A stretch of 64,000 bases of DNA from Bacillus sp. REN10 (GCF_016820555.1 NZ_JADHDW010000008.1:84319-148318), one strand, 5' to 3'; shown: positions 32,566 to 42,507, numbered from the stretch's first letter. Program-made: numbers and translations. The notes: a model not told the origin generated them from the letters alone.

Positions 32566-34038
32566 TCAGGAAGCAGACGAAGTTTTCTGCTTCGTTAAAA
32601 TCTCGATGGCTTTTTGTTTTTGTGTATCATTTTGTTCGATTTTCTCTCTTAGCTTCGCCATGAGTTCAAGCGATGTTTTGCCTTCAATAATCCCGGTCGC
32701 CTCAATTCCCACTCTACCTTGGAATTGCTTCACAGCTGCCTCTGTTTCTTCATCAAAGAAACCATCCACTTTTCCAGGATTGATTCCAAGGGCCTCTAAC
32801 ATCTTCTCAGCATTTTTCACTTCATCTGACAATTGATCTAGCTTCAGTGGATGATCTGGATTTAAGAAAGCTAAATCTGCATAATCTGGCAACTTCACCG
32901 TTACATCCGGTGCGACGCCTTTCTTATGAATCCAGTTGCCATTCGGTGTTAACCATTTCGCTGTTGTAAACTTCATATTCGAGCCATCTTTGAACTCTTC
33001 AGATGTTTGCACGGTTCCTTTACCAAATGTTTTTTCACCGACGATTGTGATTCCTGCTGATTCTTTCATCGCTGCTGCGAATATTTCTGATGCACTGGCA
33101 CTGCCGCTATCGACCAGCACCGCTACAGGAAGATCAAACTTCGGCTTATTATCAGACACGAATTTCTCGCGCTTTCCTTTATGGTCTTCTACTTGGAACA
33201 ATACTTTTCCTTTTGGTACAAACATATTTGTAATTTCTACTGCCTGGTCCAATAACCCTCCAGGATTTTGGCGCAAGTCCAGAATCATGGATGTCATCCC
33301 TTGTGCTTTCATATCTTCTATCGCTTTTTTCAGCTCTTCTGCTGTATGATCAGAAAAGCTCGTAATTTGAATATGAGCCACTTTATGATCATCCATTTTC
33401 GCATAAACCGTTTCGACAGGAATTTCATCGCGCACAATTGTCATTTCAATTGGTTTCGCTATTCCTGCACGTTGAATTTTCAATTTAACTTTTGTTCCTT
33501 TTTCGCCGCGAATCAGCATAACAGCTTCAGAAGAACCCATTCCTTGAACGCTTTTTCCATCTACAGAAAGCACTTTATCATTTGGTTTAATACCTGCTTT
33601 CTCAGCTGGTGATCCTTTAATTGGCGAAACAATCATAATCGCTCCGTCTTCTTCTCTAATTTCAGCACCAATTCCTTCAAAGGAAGCTGACACACTTTCG
33701 TGGAAGCTCTTTGCTTCCTTTTGATCCATATAATCTGAATATGGATCATCTAGCGAGTCCAACATACCATTAATCGCACCATTTATGAGCTGATCTTTAT
33801 CTAAGTCCTTGTAATAGCTACTTTGTAAATTGTCATATGCTTCATATAACTTGGCAAACTCATTACGAGGCGTCACGCCCACTTCCGCTGCTTTTTCATC
33901 GCCGAAAGCTAGAGCAATCGTGGTAATAGCTGCTGAGGCAAAGACGAGAAAGAATACAAGCATAACGAAATGAAACTTCTTTAACCGAATATAATGGGCT
34001 TGCTTGTCACCAGACTGTTCTGATTTGTTTTCTTCCAT
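32566..34038 (-). CDS. Carboxy-terminal processing protease (S41, CtpA/CtpB type)
   Basis: 490 residues from the ATG at 34038, with GCGGTGA upstream. Order: a basic N-terminus and one membrane anchor (about 21-45), a PDZ domain with GIGAEIREEDGAIMIVSPI, the peptidase domain with LDLRQNPGG, the catalytic Ser region GSASASEIFAAAM and Lys region EKTFGKGTV, then a peptidoglycan-binding domain (MLEALGINPGKVDGFFDEET). It is an extracytoplasmic Ser-Lys protease. In B. subtilis, CtpB cleaves SpoIVFA in sporulation; CtpA is vegetative. Which one this is cannot be told. Confidence 0.92.
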   Translation of the reverse strand: MEENKSEQSGDKQAHYIRLKKFHFVMLVFFLVFASAAITTIALAFGDEKAAEVGVTPRNEFAKLYEAYDNLQSSYYKDLDKDQLINGAINGMLDSLDDPYSDYMDQKEAKSFHESVSASFEGIGAEIREEDGAIMIVSPIKGSPAEKAGIKPNDKVLSVDGKSVQGMGSSEAVMLIRGEKGTKVKLKIQRAGIAKPIEMTIVRDEIPVETVYAKMDDHKVAHIQITSFSDHTAEELKKAIEDMKAQGMTSMILDLRQNPGGLLDQAVEITNMFVPKGKVLFQVEDHKGKREKFVSDNKPKFDLPVAVLVDSGSASASEIFAAAMKESAGITIVGEKTFGKGTVQTSEEFKDGSNMKFTTAKWLTPNGNWIHKKGVAPDVTVKLPDYADLAFLNPDHPLKLDQLSDEVKNAEKMLEALGINPGKVDGFFDEETEAAVKQFQGRVGIEATGIIEGKTSLELMAKLREKIEQNDTQKQKAIEILTKQKTSSAS

Positions 34039-34111
34039 GTTGCTCACCGCTTTCCATCCTTTAGTACAGTTATTTTTCAACTCTTCCATTCTAACAGTTT
34101 TTCAATTAATA

Positions 34112-34158
34112 AAAAAGAAAAAACTCCCCATTTCACACAATGGGAAGTTTTTTCTTTT
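34112..34158. terminator. Terminator of the copper operon
   Basis: AAAAAACTTCCCATT/AATGGGGAGTTTTTT arms on the minus strand, directly after copZ; A- and T-runs on both sides. Confidence 0.85.
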
Positions 34159-34363
34159 ATTCTACATCATATCCCTGATCTTCTACCGCTTCTTTCATTT
34201 GAGCAGCAGTTACTTTTTCATCATCGAACTCAACCGCTACTGCACCAGTCGGTAAATCAACCGCTACATCTTTCACACCTTCCACTTCTAACAACGCGGT
34301 TTTCACTGCTTTCTCACAATGACCGCAAGTCATTCCTTTTACTTGTAATGTCATTTTTTTCAT
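34157..34363 (-). CDS. copZ: Copper chaperone CopZ
   Basis: 68-residue heavy-metal-associated domain. Start at 34363 with GGAGG upstream. The copper-binding motif GMTCGHC lies near the N-terminus, with the conserved pattern VEGVKDVAVDLPTGAVAVEFDD and a final GYDVE. It ferries Cu(I) to CopA in the cytoplasm. It is the last gene of csoR-copA-copZ. Confidence 0.96.
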   Translation of the reverse strand: MKKMTLQVKGMTCGHCEKAVKTALLEVEGVKDVAVDLPTGAVAVEFDDEKVTAAQMKEAVEDQGYDVE

Positions 34364-34380
34364 GTTTGTTTCCTCCAATT

Positions 34381-36777
34381 TTAGATTTTCACCCGTTTTA
34401 ACCGCAAGGAGTTGGTGACAACGGAGACAGAGCTAAAAGCCATGGCTGCACCGGCTACCCAAGGGGCCAATAAACCAAGTGCTGCAATCGGAACTCCCAC
34501 TCCATTATAAATCAACGCCCAAAATAAATTTTGGCGAATATTTTGGATGGTCGCTTTACTGAGCTTAATCGCCTTTGGAATCAGCAATAAGTCGCCGCCA
34601 AGTAGTGTAATATCAGCCGCTTCAATCGCGACATCGGTGCCTGTTCCAATTGCCATCCCTACATCGGCCAAAGCCAAGGCTGGGGCATCATTGATCCCGT
34701 CGCCAACCATGCCAACAACGAAACCCTTCGCTTGCAGTTCCTTCACTTTATTCGCCTTATCTTTGGGAAGAACTTCAGCGAAAATATACTCTTCTTGGAT
34801 CCCTACTTCCCGGCCAATCGCTTTCGCTGTTCGGCTGTTGTCTCCTGTCAGCATATAAACAGTAATGCCTTCAGCGGTTAAACGTTGAATCGCTTGTTTT
34901 GCGGTCGTTTTAATGGTATCAGCTACCGCAACGAAACCGCTTAAACGTTGATCGATAGAAATGAACATCGCTGTTTTCCCTTGTTCTTCTAGCTGCAGCA
35001 TTTTTCCTTTATAAGGACTGAAATCAATGCCATGTTCCTTCATCCATTGTCGCGAACCGACCAGCACCTTTTTCCCCGCGATTTCTGCTTGAATACCACG
35101 ACCAGGAATCGCTTCGAAGGAGGTCGGCTCCTTCCATTGAACACCTTTTTCCTTTGCATAGCGGACAATTGCTTCCGCTAAAGGATGTTCCGATTGCTTT
35201 TCTGCTGAGGCTAACAGTGAGAGAACTTCCTCATCAACAGCTTCAAAATCGGTCACTTCTGGTTTTCCTTTTGTAATGGTGCCTGTTTTATCAAGAATAA
35301 TGGTATTTAAACGTTGAGCATTTTCAATATGCTCTCCGCCTTTAAATAGAATCCCGTTTTCGGCCCCTTTCCCTGAGCCCACCATGATCGATGTGGGCGT
35401 AGCAAGACCGAGTGCACAAGGACAAGCGATCACTAATACAGCAATAGCCGCTTCAAGTGCCGCCGCTGTATTACCTCGATCAACCAAAATGATCCACACA
35501 AAAAACGTCATCAAAGCAATGACAACCACGATCGGAACAAAAACACCGGATACTTGATCGGCAACGCGCTGAATCGGGGCTTTGCTTCCTTGTGCCTGTT
35601 CAACTGCACGGATAATTCCAGATAGTGCGGTCTCTTCCCCCACCTTTGTCGCTTTTATGTTTAAAAAACCATTTTTATTGATCGTAGCCCCAATAACCGC
35701 ATCACCAACTGTTTTTTCAACTGGAATGGATTCTCCTGTAATCATGGATTCATCAACGCTAGTCATTCCAGATTGAACGATGCCATCAACTGGAATTTTC
35801 TCTCCCGGCTTTACGATTAAAAGATCTCCTAGCATCACTTGTTCAACCGGCAGCTTCATTTCCTGTCCGTCCTTTATAACTGTCGCATACTTCGCTTGTA
35901 AATTCAAAAGAGAAGAAATCGCTTCCGTCGTCCGGCCCTTTGCTCTTGCTTCAAGCAGCTTGCCGAATAAAATCAGTGTAATCAACACCGCGCTCGTTTC
36001 AAAATATAAATGAGGCTGTTCAGCTGTTCCCATTGTACGAATCGCTTCAAACAGGCTGTAAAAATAAGCGGCGGATGTACCGAGTGCCACTAGCACATCC
36101 ATATTAGCACTTTGATTGCGCAGCGCTTTATATGCCCCTTTATAAAAGGACGCCCCGATTAAAAATTGAACGGGAGTTGCCAATAGAAGCTGCACCCAAG
36201 GATTCATCAGCACGTGGGGCATTGGCACAGGCAAATTGAACGGAAGATGGGCAACCATCGTGTACAAAAGAGGCAAGGACAATAAAACCGAAAAGAGAAA
36301 TTTTCGTTTTTTCGCTTTGTATTCCTCTTCTTGATGAATCGCTTTTTCTTTCTTTCCTTGCTTTTCTTTCGCTTCATAGCCGAGCTTTTCAATTCTCTCG
36401 ACAAGACTTGCTACAGATGTGATGCCTGGCTCAAATTCGATAGAAGCTGTTTCTGCCGTTAAATTCACAACGGCCGTTTTGACTCCGTCCATTTTATTCA
36501 GCACCTTCTCGATTCGAGTCGAGCAGGCGGCACAGGTCATACCAAATACATCAAGTTCTACCTTTTCTGTGCGTACACTATAGCCCATCTTTTCAATCTT
36601 TTCTGCAATTTCCTTCGGTGACACTCGATCATTATCAATCGTAATCGAGGCTGTTTCCATCGTTAAATTAACATTGGCTTTTACCCCATCCATTTTATTC
36701 AGTACTTTTTCGATTCGAGTCGAGCAAGCAGAACAGGTCATACCGGATATTTTCAAATTGATATGTCGTTGACTCAT
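34381..36777 (-). CDS. copA: Copper-exporting P-type ATPase CopA
   Basis: 798 residues. Two N-terminal HMA domains (GMTCSAC at about residue 12, GMTCAAC at about 80), eight membrane helices, a TGES loop, the ion-binding CPC, the phosphorylation site DKTGT, and [10 protein letters not shown]. It exports Cu(I) from the cytoplasm. The two HMA domains share the identical run [13 protein letters not shown] and near-identical DNA, suggesting a recent internal duplication or gene conversion. It follows csoR by 33 bases and precedes copZ by 17. Confidence 0.97.
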   Translation of the reverse strand: MSQRHINLKISGMTCSACSTRIEKVLNKMDGVKANVNLTMETASITIDNDRVSPKEIAEKIEKMGYSVRTEKVELDVFGMTCAACSTRIEKVLNKMDGVKTAVVNLTAETASIEFEPGITSVASLVERIEKLGYEAKEKQGKKEKAIHQEEEYKAKKRKFLFSVLLSLPLLYTMVAHLPFNLPVPMPHVLMNPWVQLLLATPVQFLIGASFYKGAYKALRNQSANMDVLVALGTSAAYFYSLFEAIRTMGTAEQPHLYFETSAVLITLILFGKLLEARAKGRTTEAISSLLNLQAKYATVIKDGQEMKLPVEQVMLGDLLIVKPGEKIPVDGIVQSGMTSVDESMITGESIPVEKTVGDAVIGATINKNGFLNIKATKVGEETALSGIIRAVEQAQGSKAPIQRVADQVSGVFVPIVVVIALMTFFVWIILVDRGNTAAALEAAIAVLVIACPCALGLATPTSIMVGSGKGAENGILFKGGEHIENAQRLNTIILDKTGTITKGKPEVTDFEAVDEEVLSLLASAEKQSEHPLAEAIVRYAKEKGVQWKEPTSFEAIPGRGIQAEIAGKKVLVGSRQWMKEHGIDFSPYKGKMLQLEEQGKTAMFISIDQRLSGFVAVADTIKTTAKQAIQRLTAEGITVYMLTGDNSRTAKAIGREVGIQEEYIFAEVLPKDKANKVKELQAKGFVVGMVGDGINDAPALALADVGMAIGTGTDVAIEAADITLLGGDLLLIPKAIKLSKATIQNIRQNLFWALIYNGVGVPIAALGLLAPWVAGAAMAFSSVSVVTNSLRLKRVKI

Positions 36778-36810
36778 CCTTATTCCCTTCTTTCGTCAAC
36801 CCTTTTTCAT

Positions 36811-37113
36811 TTATGTTCGGCTAAACTGGTTAAATACCTTCATTAGCTCATCAATAGCTTCTTTTCCCTCTCCTGATTGAATAGCATTAGCTACGCAATG
36901 ATGTGTGTGGTTTTCAAGCACTTGCATCCCCACATTTTTTAATGCCGACTGAACAGCCGTAATTTGCACAAGAATATCGACACAATAACGATCTTCCTCA
37001 ATCATTTTTTGAATTCCGCGCACTTGTCCTTCAATTCTGTTCAACCGATTAGACAGCTGTTTCTTCTGCTCTTCGCTCCGATGAGACACCGTGCGATGCG
37101 CTTCATTTCCCAT
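36811..37113 (-). CDS. csoR: Copper-sensing repressor CsoR
   Basis: 100-residue all-helical repressor. The Cu(I) ligands are in place: Cys in DRYCVDIL and His-Cys in ENHTHHCVANAI. The RLNRIEGQVRGIQKMI region is the family signature. Start at 37113 (an ATG one codon earlier is possible) with AAAGGGGTGG upstream. Cu(I) binding releases DNA and turns on csoR-copA-copZ. The operator lies just upstream. Confidence 0.95.
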   Translation of the reverse strand: MGNEAHRTVSHRSEEQKKQLSNRLNRIEGQVRGIQKMIEEDRYCVDILVQITAVQSALKNVGMQVLENHTHHCVANAIQSGEGKEAIDELMKVFNQFSRT

Positions 37114-37136
37114 CATTTCCACCCCTTTATTTATAC

Positions 37137-37155
37137 TATACCCCCGTACTGTATA
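37137..37155 (-). promoter_or_regulatory. CsoR operator
   Basis: On the minus strand TATACAGTACGGGGGTATA, a TATAC/GTATA dyad with a GGGGG half-site as in the B. subtilis copZA operator. It lies 24 bases before the csoR start. Confidence 0.7.
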
Positions 37156-37164
37156 ATAATCAAA

Positions 37165-37212
37165 TAAAAAATGCCAAGCGGCTAGGGGAAAGTATACCTG
37201 CTCGCCGCTTGG
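37165..37212 (-). terminator. Terminator of the M15 peptidase gene
   Basis: CCAAGCGGC/GCCGCTTGG 9-bp stem followed by CATTTTTT on the minus strand. Confidence 0.85.
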
Positions 37213-37223
37213 TAAACATTATG

Positions 37224-38003
37224 TTAAATTTTCTTTACGTTTTTAAAATACTCTTCAAGCGTCCAACCATTTTCAAAGATATCTTTAGCCGCTTCTTTTC
37301 CAACATAACGAAAATGCCATGGCTCATACATATAGTATGTAATGTCTTCTTTATTTTTTGGATAACGTAAAATGAATCCAAATGTATGGGCATTCTTTGC
37401 TAGCCATTGTCCTTCCGTTGTTGTCTCAAATTCTTGAACAAGATCGAATTGAACGCTTTCCGCTGAAATGTCCATCGTTAATCCAGTTTGATGCTCACTC
37501 GAACCAGGCGGCGCTACCGCTTCTAACGCCTTCTCTTCTCCTACTTCGGCAATTTGATTCGCCAAAATTTGTTCTTGCCGTTCATACGAACGATAACCGG
37601 ACACAGCAAATAAATGAATCCCTTCTTTTTCTGCTGCTTGGAACATCTCTTCCATCGCTTCGGCTGCTTCCTTTCTCATATAACTTTTTTCAATATCTTG
37701 ATTCCCAAAAGAGAAAGGAACGTTCGGACGAACTAAATCAGATGGCTTGTAGTCACCTGGCAAAGCAAATTGCTTATTCACTAACGCCAATACATTCTCC
37801 GGATTAGTAATTACCGCCTTTCCATCGACTTGCTTCACTTCATTGAAGAAAGCGGCCTCTAGTTGCAGACCTGATGCTTCGCTTACTTGTTTCTCTTCTT
37901 TCGCTGTCCCAGTCGTTTCTTTCTCCGCTTTCTTCTCCTCATCAGCCGCCTGACATCCGCCAAGCAATAACATAGCTGACAAAAGTAATCCTGTTTTCTT
38001 CAT
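37224..38003 (-). CDS. D-Ala-D-Ala carboxypeptidase, M15 (VanY/DdcY type) lipoprotein
   Basis: 259 residues. The start at 38003 follows AGGTGAGG; the upstream ATGs have no site. It has a lipoprotein signal, KKTGLLLSAMLLLGGC, with lipidation Cys at about 17. The zinc site matches VanY: SSEHQTGLTMDI and EPWHFRYVG, with the conserved SGYRSYERQE. It trims the terminal D-Ala from peptidoglycan stem peptides outside the membrane. As a single chromosomal gene it need not mean glycopeptide resistance. Confidence 0.92.
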   Translation of the reverse strand: MKKTGLLLSAMLLLGGCQAADEEKKAEKETTGTAKEEKQVSEASGLQLEAAFFNEVKQVDGKAVITNPENVLALVNKQFALPGDYKPSDLVRPNVPFSFGNQDIEKSYMRKEAAEAMEEMFQAAEKEGIHLFAVSGYRSYERQEQILANQIAEVGEEKALEAVAPPGSSEHQTGLTMDISAESVQFDLVQEFETTTEGQWLAKNAHTFGFILRYPKNKEDITYYMYEPWHFRYVGKEAAKDIFENGWTLEEYFKNVKKI

Positions 38004-38040
38004 TTCCTCACCTGATCTCCCCATTATTTCATTTGACATA

Positions 38041-38075
38041 GGAAAGCCAGCCTGTTTCGCTAGGCTGGCTTTCCT
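38041..38075. terminator. Terminator of deoD
   Basis: GGAAAGCCAGCCT/AGGCTGGCTTTCC 13-bp stem; symmetric, no long T-run. Confidence 0.7.
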
Positions 38076-38079
38076 ATGA

Positions 38080-38784
38080 TCATTCTTGAATCGCCGCGTC
38101 TAAAGCGACTTCAATCATGTCATTAAATGTCGTTTGACGTTCTTCCGCTGTCGTTTCTTCTCCCGTAATAATATGATCACTGACTGTTAATACGGAAAGC
38201 GCTTTGCGACCAAACTTCGCTGCAAGCGTATAAAGCGCCGATGTTTCCATTTCAATCGCTAAAATGCCGTAATCAGCCCATTTTTGATGCTCGGCATTAT
38301 CATTATAAAACATATCCGCTGTAAAGACGTTACCCACTTTTAACTGAAGACCTTTTTCTGTACCCGCATCATAGGCCTTTTTCAATAAATCCCAATTCGC
38401 TGTTGGGGCGTAGTCGATGCCATTAAAAGTGAAGCGGTTCATTTGCGAATCAGTAGACGCACTCATCGCTAAAATGACGTCACGCACCTTTACATCTTTT
38501 TGAATGGCTCCGCACGTCCCTACTCGAATTAAGTTTTGGACATTGTAGCTTTGCATTAATTCATTAACGTAAATCGAAATCGATGGAACACCCATTCCAG
38601 TCCCTTGAACAGATACTCGCTTTCCTTTGTAAGTACCTGTATAACCGAACATATTGCGGACTTCATTATAACAAACAGGGTTATCTAAAAAAGTTTCCGC
38701 AATATACTTCGCTCTTAAAGGATCTCCTGGTAAAAGGACAGTTTCAGCAATTTCATTTTCTTTTGCTCCAATGTGAATGCTCAT
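38080..38784 (-). CDS. deoD: Purine nucleoside phosphorylase DeoD
   Basis: 234 residues, trimeric or hexameric type. Motifs: [60 protein letters not shown] and VSDHIITGE. It phosphorolyses adenosine, inosine and guanosine for purine salvage. GGAGG lies seven bases before the ATG at 38784; an ATG two codons earlier is too close. Monocistronic. Confidence 0.97.
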   Translation of the reverse strand: MSIHIGAKENEIAETVLLPGDPLRAKYIAETFLDNPVCYNEVRNMFGYTGTYKGKRVSVQGTGMGVPSISIYVNELMQSYNVQNLIRVGTCGAIQKDVKVRDVILAMSASTDSQMNRFTFNGIDYAPTANWDLLKKAYDAGTEKGLQLKVGNVFTADMFYNDNAEHQKWADYGILAIEMETSALYTLAAKFGRKALSVLTVSDHIITGEETTAEERQTTFNDMIEVALDAAIQE

Positions 38785-38852
38785 GATCATACCTCCAGTA
38801 GGATAGCTGTTGCAACATTCATTTTAATCTTTTTATATAGCGGTTGCAAACG

Positions 38853-39623
38853 TTACATGTGAGCGGAAATGATTTGCGTAAGCTTCTCTTTTAGTTGTGG
38901 CAAATCTTGTGTCGTAATCTGCACATTGATATGGCTTTCATCCATTTCTAGCGCCTCCGCAAGAAAACCGCCTAGCCCTCTTGCCTTGCGATCGACTTCA
39001 ATTAATAAACGGGCGGATTGCTCTGTTTGCGAAATAAACATCAACTCCAGTTCATCAAGACGGCCACGGAACGCTCCTTTCGTTGGCACAAACTCAAACT
39101 CTTGTACGAAAGGATAGTGGCTGGCAATTTTTAATGATGCTTGTTCGCACTCCACTTTGCGCAAACGGAAACCAAGCTGCTCAATTTCCTCTAAAATTTT
39201 TGTTGCAAGCGGCGTCGGACGCACTTCTATGTAATCCTTGTCTTCCGGATCAACTGCATTTTTAATATCCAACCCTGTCTCTACCCATACACGAGTGGTA
39301 CCATAAGTAATTGGCGTATCTCTCGGCAATTCCAATTCAAATGGAATCACCTTCATCTCCCCTGCTCCGATCGTAAAAGGCTCATTCAGCTTCTGCTTCT
39401 TGACTGCGGCATAATCAGTATACTTGCGATCATCTGTTTCACGCGTATACGTTGTATTTACTTTTAAGTAAATGGAGTCAATGTCTTGAGGAACGTTGCC
39501 CCCATAAATTTCAACCTTCCCGCGCATGATCTCTCCTGCTGTGTACTCTGATCGCTCCAGCTTTGTATCCACTCTCGCTCCACCTACACCAAAACTCGCT
39601 AGTACTTTACCGAAAAATGACAT
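38853..39623 (-). CDS. spo0M: Sporulation-control protein Spo0M
   Basis: 256 residues with an arrestin-like fold: FFGKVLASFGVGGARVDTKL opens the family, followed by two beta-rich halves, YTAGEIMRGKVEIYGG and PFELELPRDTPITYGTTRVWVE. Spo0M influences sporulation and cell division in B. subtilis. No operon partner. A start with AGGGGGAA upstream is used. Confidence 0.93.
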   Translation of the reverse strand: MSFFGKVLASFGVGGARVDTKLERSEYTAGEIMRGKVEIYGGNVPQDIDSIYLKVNTTYTRETDDRKYTDYAAVKKQKLNEPFTIGAGEMKVIPFELELPRDTPITYGTTRVWVETGLDIKNAVDPEDKDYIEVRPTPLATKILEEIEQLGFRLRKVECEQASLKIASHYPFVQEFEFVPTKGAFRGRLDELELMFISQTEQSARLLIEVDRKARGLGGFLAEALEMDESHINVQITTQDLPQLKEKLTQIISAHM

Positions 39624-39694
39624 TGAAAATTCCCCCTAAGTAATTTTTTTGCTATCTAATGATACGCAAACAAAAAGCCAAAGGTTTCATCTTT

Positions 39695-39919
39695 TTACTC
39701 TTTTTCTTCTTCGATGTATCTTTCCCATGCTTCATCAAAAACGGACATGCTCGGCAAATACAATCCATTGAGCTCTAAATACCGACTTAATTCATCATAG
39801 CTCGTTTCATTCTTTGGAAAGCTATGATCCCGAAATGCCTCGTTGGCAAATTCGGCTATTTCATCGCGTGGGGACTCCTCCCGATACTTCATTAAATAAT
39901 GAAAAAACGATCTCCGCAC
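39695..39919 (-). CDS. yozE: YozE family small protein
   Basis: 74 residues. AAAGGAGG lies eight bases before a GTG at 39919, giving MRRSFFHYLMKYREESPRDE and, later, HSFPKNETSYDELSRYLE. This is the YozE/UPF0346 family, small helical proteins of unknown function common in Bacillales. Alternative in-frame ATGs up to 39943 overlap the ribosome-binding site. Confidence 0.88.
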   Translation of the reverse strand: MRRSFFHYLMKYREESPRDEIAEFANEAFRDHSFPKNETSYDELSRYLELNGLYLPSMSVFDEAWERYIEEEKE

Positions 39920-40051
39920 TTTTTTTCCTCCTTTTGTCATCAATATATATGAGGAAGCAGAAAAATGTAAAGCGAAAACACATTTCCTGCTTCAGCCGCT
40001 TGAGTACTGTCATTTATACTCAAACCATTCCCTCTAAATTCCATTTCCACC

Positions 40052-40090
40052 AATAAAAAAGCCACTCCCTACTTAGGAGTAGCTTCTTTT
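40052..40090 (-). terminator. Terminator of ypmRS
   Basis: AGCTACTCC/GGAGTGGCT stem (one G-U) with TTTTTT on the minus strand. It overlaps the last codons of ypmS. Confidence 0.75.
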
Positions 40091-40671
40091 GATGAATCTT
40101 CTATTGGAAGCATAAACGTAAATTGAATATCATCCTTCTTTAAATTAAATTGATCAGCGCGCACTTTCACATCACTTTTCAATTTTAAGTCATTTAAAGA
40201 AAGGTAAATCATTTGATCGTTCGGCATAAATTTGACCCAATCCGGGAATGGATAAGCATCTTTAGCCGCTTTCATCACATAAGAAACAGGGAGACTCACG
40301 CGTCCCATTTTCATCTCTTTTTGTTTTAAAACAATATCGCCATTTTCCAAAGCTTTCGGCTCAAACGTCAGCTTATAGTCAATCCCACTAGAAAACACTG
40401 GGATTTCCCCATACATAATCACTTGATCTTTCAAATACACATTCAATTTCACCGGGCTGTTTTTCGTTTCCTTTTTAATATAGGACTGTATCACTCTATT
40501 AAGATCTTCTTTATTGGATTGCACTTGAAATTCCACTGCATCTCTTGCAGGTGAGGCTTCAGGAATGGGATCATCTTTTATTGGAGAAAAAATTTTCACA
40601 CCAAGCACTGTCAAAAACAAGATATTAACTGCTAATATAGCAAAAAAAGCATATTTCCAAAATTGTCTCAT
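40069..40671 (-). CDS. ypmS: YpmS family membrane-anchored protein
   Basis: 200 residues: one N-terminal membrane anchor (about 8-28, AFFAILAVNILFLTVLGVKIF), then an extracytoplasmic domain with VQSNKEDLNRVIQSYIKKE and PDWVKFMPNDQMIYLSLNDL. It is similar to B. subtilis YpmS, function unknown. It overlaps ypmR by four bases, matching the B. subtilis gene order. Confidence 0.88.
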   Translation of the reverse strand: MRQFWKYAFFAILAVNILFLTVLGVKIFSPIKDDPIPEASPARDAVEFQVQSNKEDLNRVIQSYIKKETKNSPVKLNVYLKDQVIMYGEIPVFSSGIDYKLTFEPKALENGDIVLKQKEMKMGRVSLPVSYVMKAAKDAYPFPDWVKFMPNDQMIYLSLNDLKLKSDVKVRADQFNLKKDDIQFTFMLPIEDSSKEATPK

Positions 40672-41453
40672 TGTTGCTCCTCTTTTACGTACATGATTTT
40701 CTGATTTGTCAATTCTTCTAACTCTTTTCCGTTGATTGTTTCAAAAATACGGTTGGCCATCAACTCATATCCCCGATCATTCGGATGAAATTGGTCCACA
40801 TAAAATATATCTTCTTTCTGGTCCTTAAACAAATCTTCCACGGATACAAAAGTGGTTTGATCATATTTTTCAACCGTTTGTTTACTCGTTTCATTCCAAT
40901 TTTGCAAAATCTCTTCTACTTCTTCTACATTATGAAACACTTCCATAAATGGATTATAAAGACCCACTAATACAATCCCTGCTTCTTGATTACTTTCCCG
41001 CACTTTCACAATAATTTCATTTAAGCGCTTCTCGTAATCCTTTCTTCCCTGTTCAAACTGTTTCACTTTTAACTGGCCAAAATTTTCTTTAAATACTTTC
41101 ATAATATCATTTCCGCCAATCGTAATAATCACAAAATCTGCCTGCTTAATCGAATCTTTCACTTGCTGCTCATCTAACCGCTCAAGAAGTTGATCCGTGC
41201 GATTCCCCTTGACTCCATAATTCGTGAACGTCGCATCTTTCACTTCTTCTAATTGAACTAAATGGTCTTGTAAATAAGGAATGTATCCCCCTGTTTTCGT
41301 ACTATCTCCTATTCCCTCAGTTAAGGAATCTCCTACAGATACCACGCTCAATTCTTTCGGAATCACCTTTACCTTTTCCTCTTGCTCGGAACAAGCAGAC
41401 AAGCTCCATACGAAAGCAAAGACAAGAAGCCATGCTTTCTTCAACTTACTCAC
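40668..41453 (-). CDS. ypmR: GDSL-type lipase/esterase YpmR, lipoprotein
   Basis: 261 residues. Lipoprotein signal LLVFAFVWSLSAC (Cys about 21). SGNH hydrolase blocks: VSVGDSLTEGIGD (Ser), GNRTDQLLE, ITIGGNDIMK (Gly-Asn) and DQFHPNDRGYELMA (Asp-His). It should hydrolyse an ester outside the membrane; the substrate is unknown. It is translationally coupled to ypmS. Confidence 0.92.
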   Translation of the reverse strand: MSKLKKAWLLVFAFVWSLSACSEQEEKVKVIPKELSVVSVGDSLTEGIGDSTKTGGYIPYLQDHLVQLEEVKDATFTNYGVKGNRTDQLLERLDEQQVKDSIKQADFVIITIGGNDIMKVFKENFGQLKVKQFEQGRKDYEKRLNEIIVKVRESNQEAGIVLVGLYNPFMEVFHNVEEVEEILQNWNETSKQTVEKYDQTTFVSVEDLFKDQKEDIFYVDQFHPNDRGYELMANRIFETINGKELEELTNQKIMYVKEEQQ

Positions 41454-41642
41454 CCCGCTGTTTAAAAGTACTCACATTATAGCATATTCTTATTTTATCA
41501 GGCTTTGTTAAACAATCTGTTCATTTTAATAATTTTTTGACTCTAGCCTTTTGTACGAAAAGCTACTTCCCACCAATCTATTATTGGTTCCGCTTATCTC
41601 ATTCATGTATAATAAATCATTATACAGAAAAGGGGTTTTATC

Positions 41643-42158
41643 ATGCGAGTATGGACTTACTTTGTCGTTCTCGGCAGTTTGCTTTTGCTTATCGTTGGCT
41701 GTTCTTCTACTTCTGAAAAAGAAAGTGAAGGCCAAAAAGCAACCGAGTCACACGGACACTCTGATCATATGCATACACAGCCAAATGGCGACCTTCAAGA
41801 AGAAACAGCCTCTGTTGATGACATGCCAAACTTCTTAAAGGATAAAGATGACCAAATGAAAGCTATTTACTTAGCCGCGGCGAAAAACCCGGAAGTACTA
41901 GAATCGATGCCGTGCTATTGCGGCTGCGGTGAATCCGCCGATCATAAAAGCAACTTAAATTGCTTCGTTGCTGACATCAACGATCAAAAAGTCGTATGGG
42001 ATGACCACGGCACACGATGCGGCGTCTGCCTCGAAATCGCAGCCGAATCTGTCCTCATGCACAAAGAAGGCAAATCCTTAAAAGAAATCCGCGACTACAT
42101 TGATAATAAATACAACGAAGGCTATGCCGAACCAACGCCAACACCGATGCCTGCTTAA
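41643..42158 (+). CDS. PCYCGC-motif lipoprotein
   Basis: 171 residues. A lipoprotein signal peptide with LLLLIVGC (Cys 20), then a His-rich linker HGHSDHMHT, then MPCYCGCGESADHKSNLNCF and RCGVCLEIAAE, the hallmark of the PCYCGC family. The cysteines and histidines suggest metal or redox binding at the outer face. Some relatives lie near SCO/copper genes; here the partner ypmQ is not present. The function is unknown. Confidence 0.87.
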   Translation: MRVWTYFVVLGSLLLLIVGCSSTSEKESEGQKATESHGHSDHMHTQPNGDLQEETASVDDMPNFLKDKDDQMKAIYLAAAKNPEVLESMPCYCGCGESADHKSNLNCFVADINDQKVVWDDHGTRCGVCLEIAAESVLMHKEGKSLKEIRDYIDNKYNEGYAEPTPTPMPA

Positions 42159-42300
42159 CGAAAAGCGGAAGCCGACTGGTTAGACACGACAAGCAAGTGA
42201 CAGAATGACTGCATGGCGCTCTTCAGCCATGCAGTCAGGGTGGCATTTGACTCGAGTGTCTAGGAGGCGGAGCTGGACAATCGAAAAGCGAAGTCAACCA
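42159..42300 (+). repeat. Dispersed Bacillaceae-type repeat, copy B
   Basis: Starts GAAAAGCGGAAGCCGACTGG, then TTAGACACGACAAGCAAGTG, a TGACTGCATGGC/GCCATGCAGTCA hairpin, GTGTCTAGGAGGCGGAGCTGG, and ends AAAGCGAAGTCAACCAGTAA. The ends CTGGTTAGACAC and GTGTCTAG... are partly self-complementary. It is related to copy A at 22135. Confidence 0.55.
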
Positions 42301-42304
42301 GTAA

Positions 42305-42351
42305 CCCCAAGCCCGATAACATAGTATGAAGTCGAGCTTGGGGATTTTTTT
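42305..42351 (+). terminator. Terminator after the PCYCGC gene
   Basis: CCCCAAGC/GCTTGGGG stem with an inner CGA/TCG, followed by ATTTTTTT. Confidence 0.8.
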
Positions 42352-42462
42352 ATTGAAAACATTTGCATAAGGGCAGAGAAATCTCTTCAAAGTCAAATAA
42401 ACATTCATAAAATCGAGGAACTGCCCCATAACGTCAAACAAAGCTTATTAACTTAACAATGA

Positions 42463-42501
42463 AAAACCCAAGCATCAGAAACGAATCTAACACTCGGGTC
42501 A
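42463..42501 (-). terminator. Terminator of degV
   Basis: On the minus strand ACCCGAGTGTTAG pairs imperfectly with CTGATGCTTGGGT, followed by TTTTT. Confidence 0.65.
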
Positions 42502-42507
42502 TTCATT

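Noticed and set aside
37224..38003. Vancomycin-resistance vanY
   Set aside because: The M15 motifs fit, but there are no vanR/S/H/A/X genes nearby, and chromosomal homologues are common in Bacillus.
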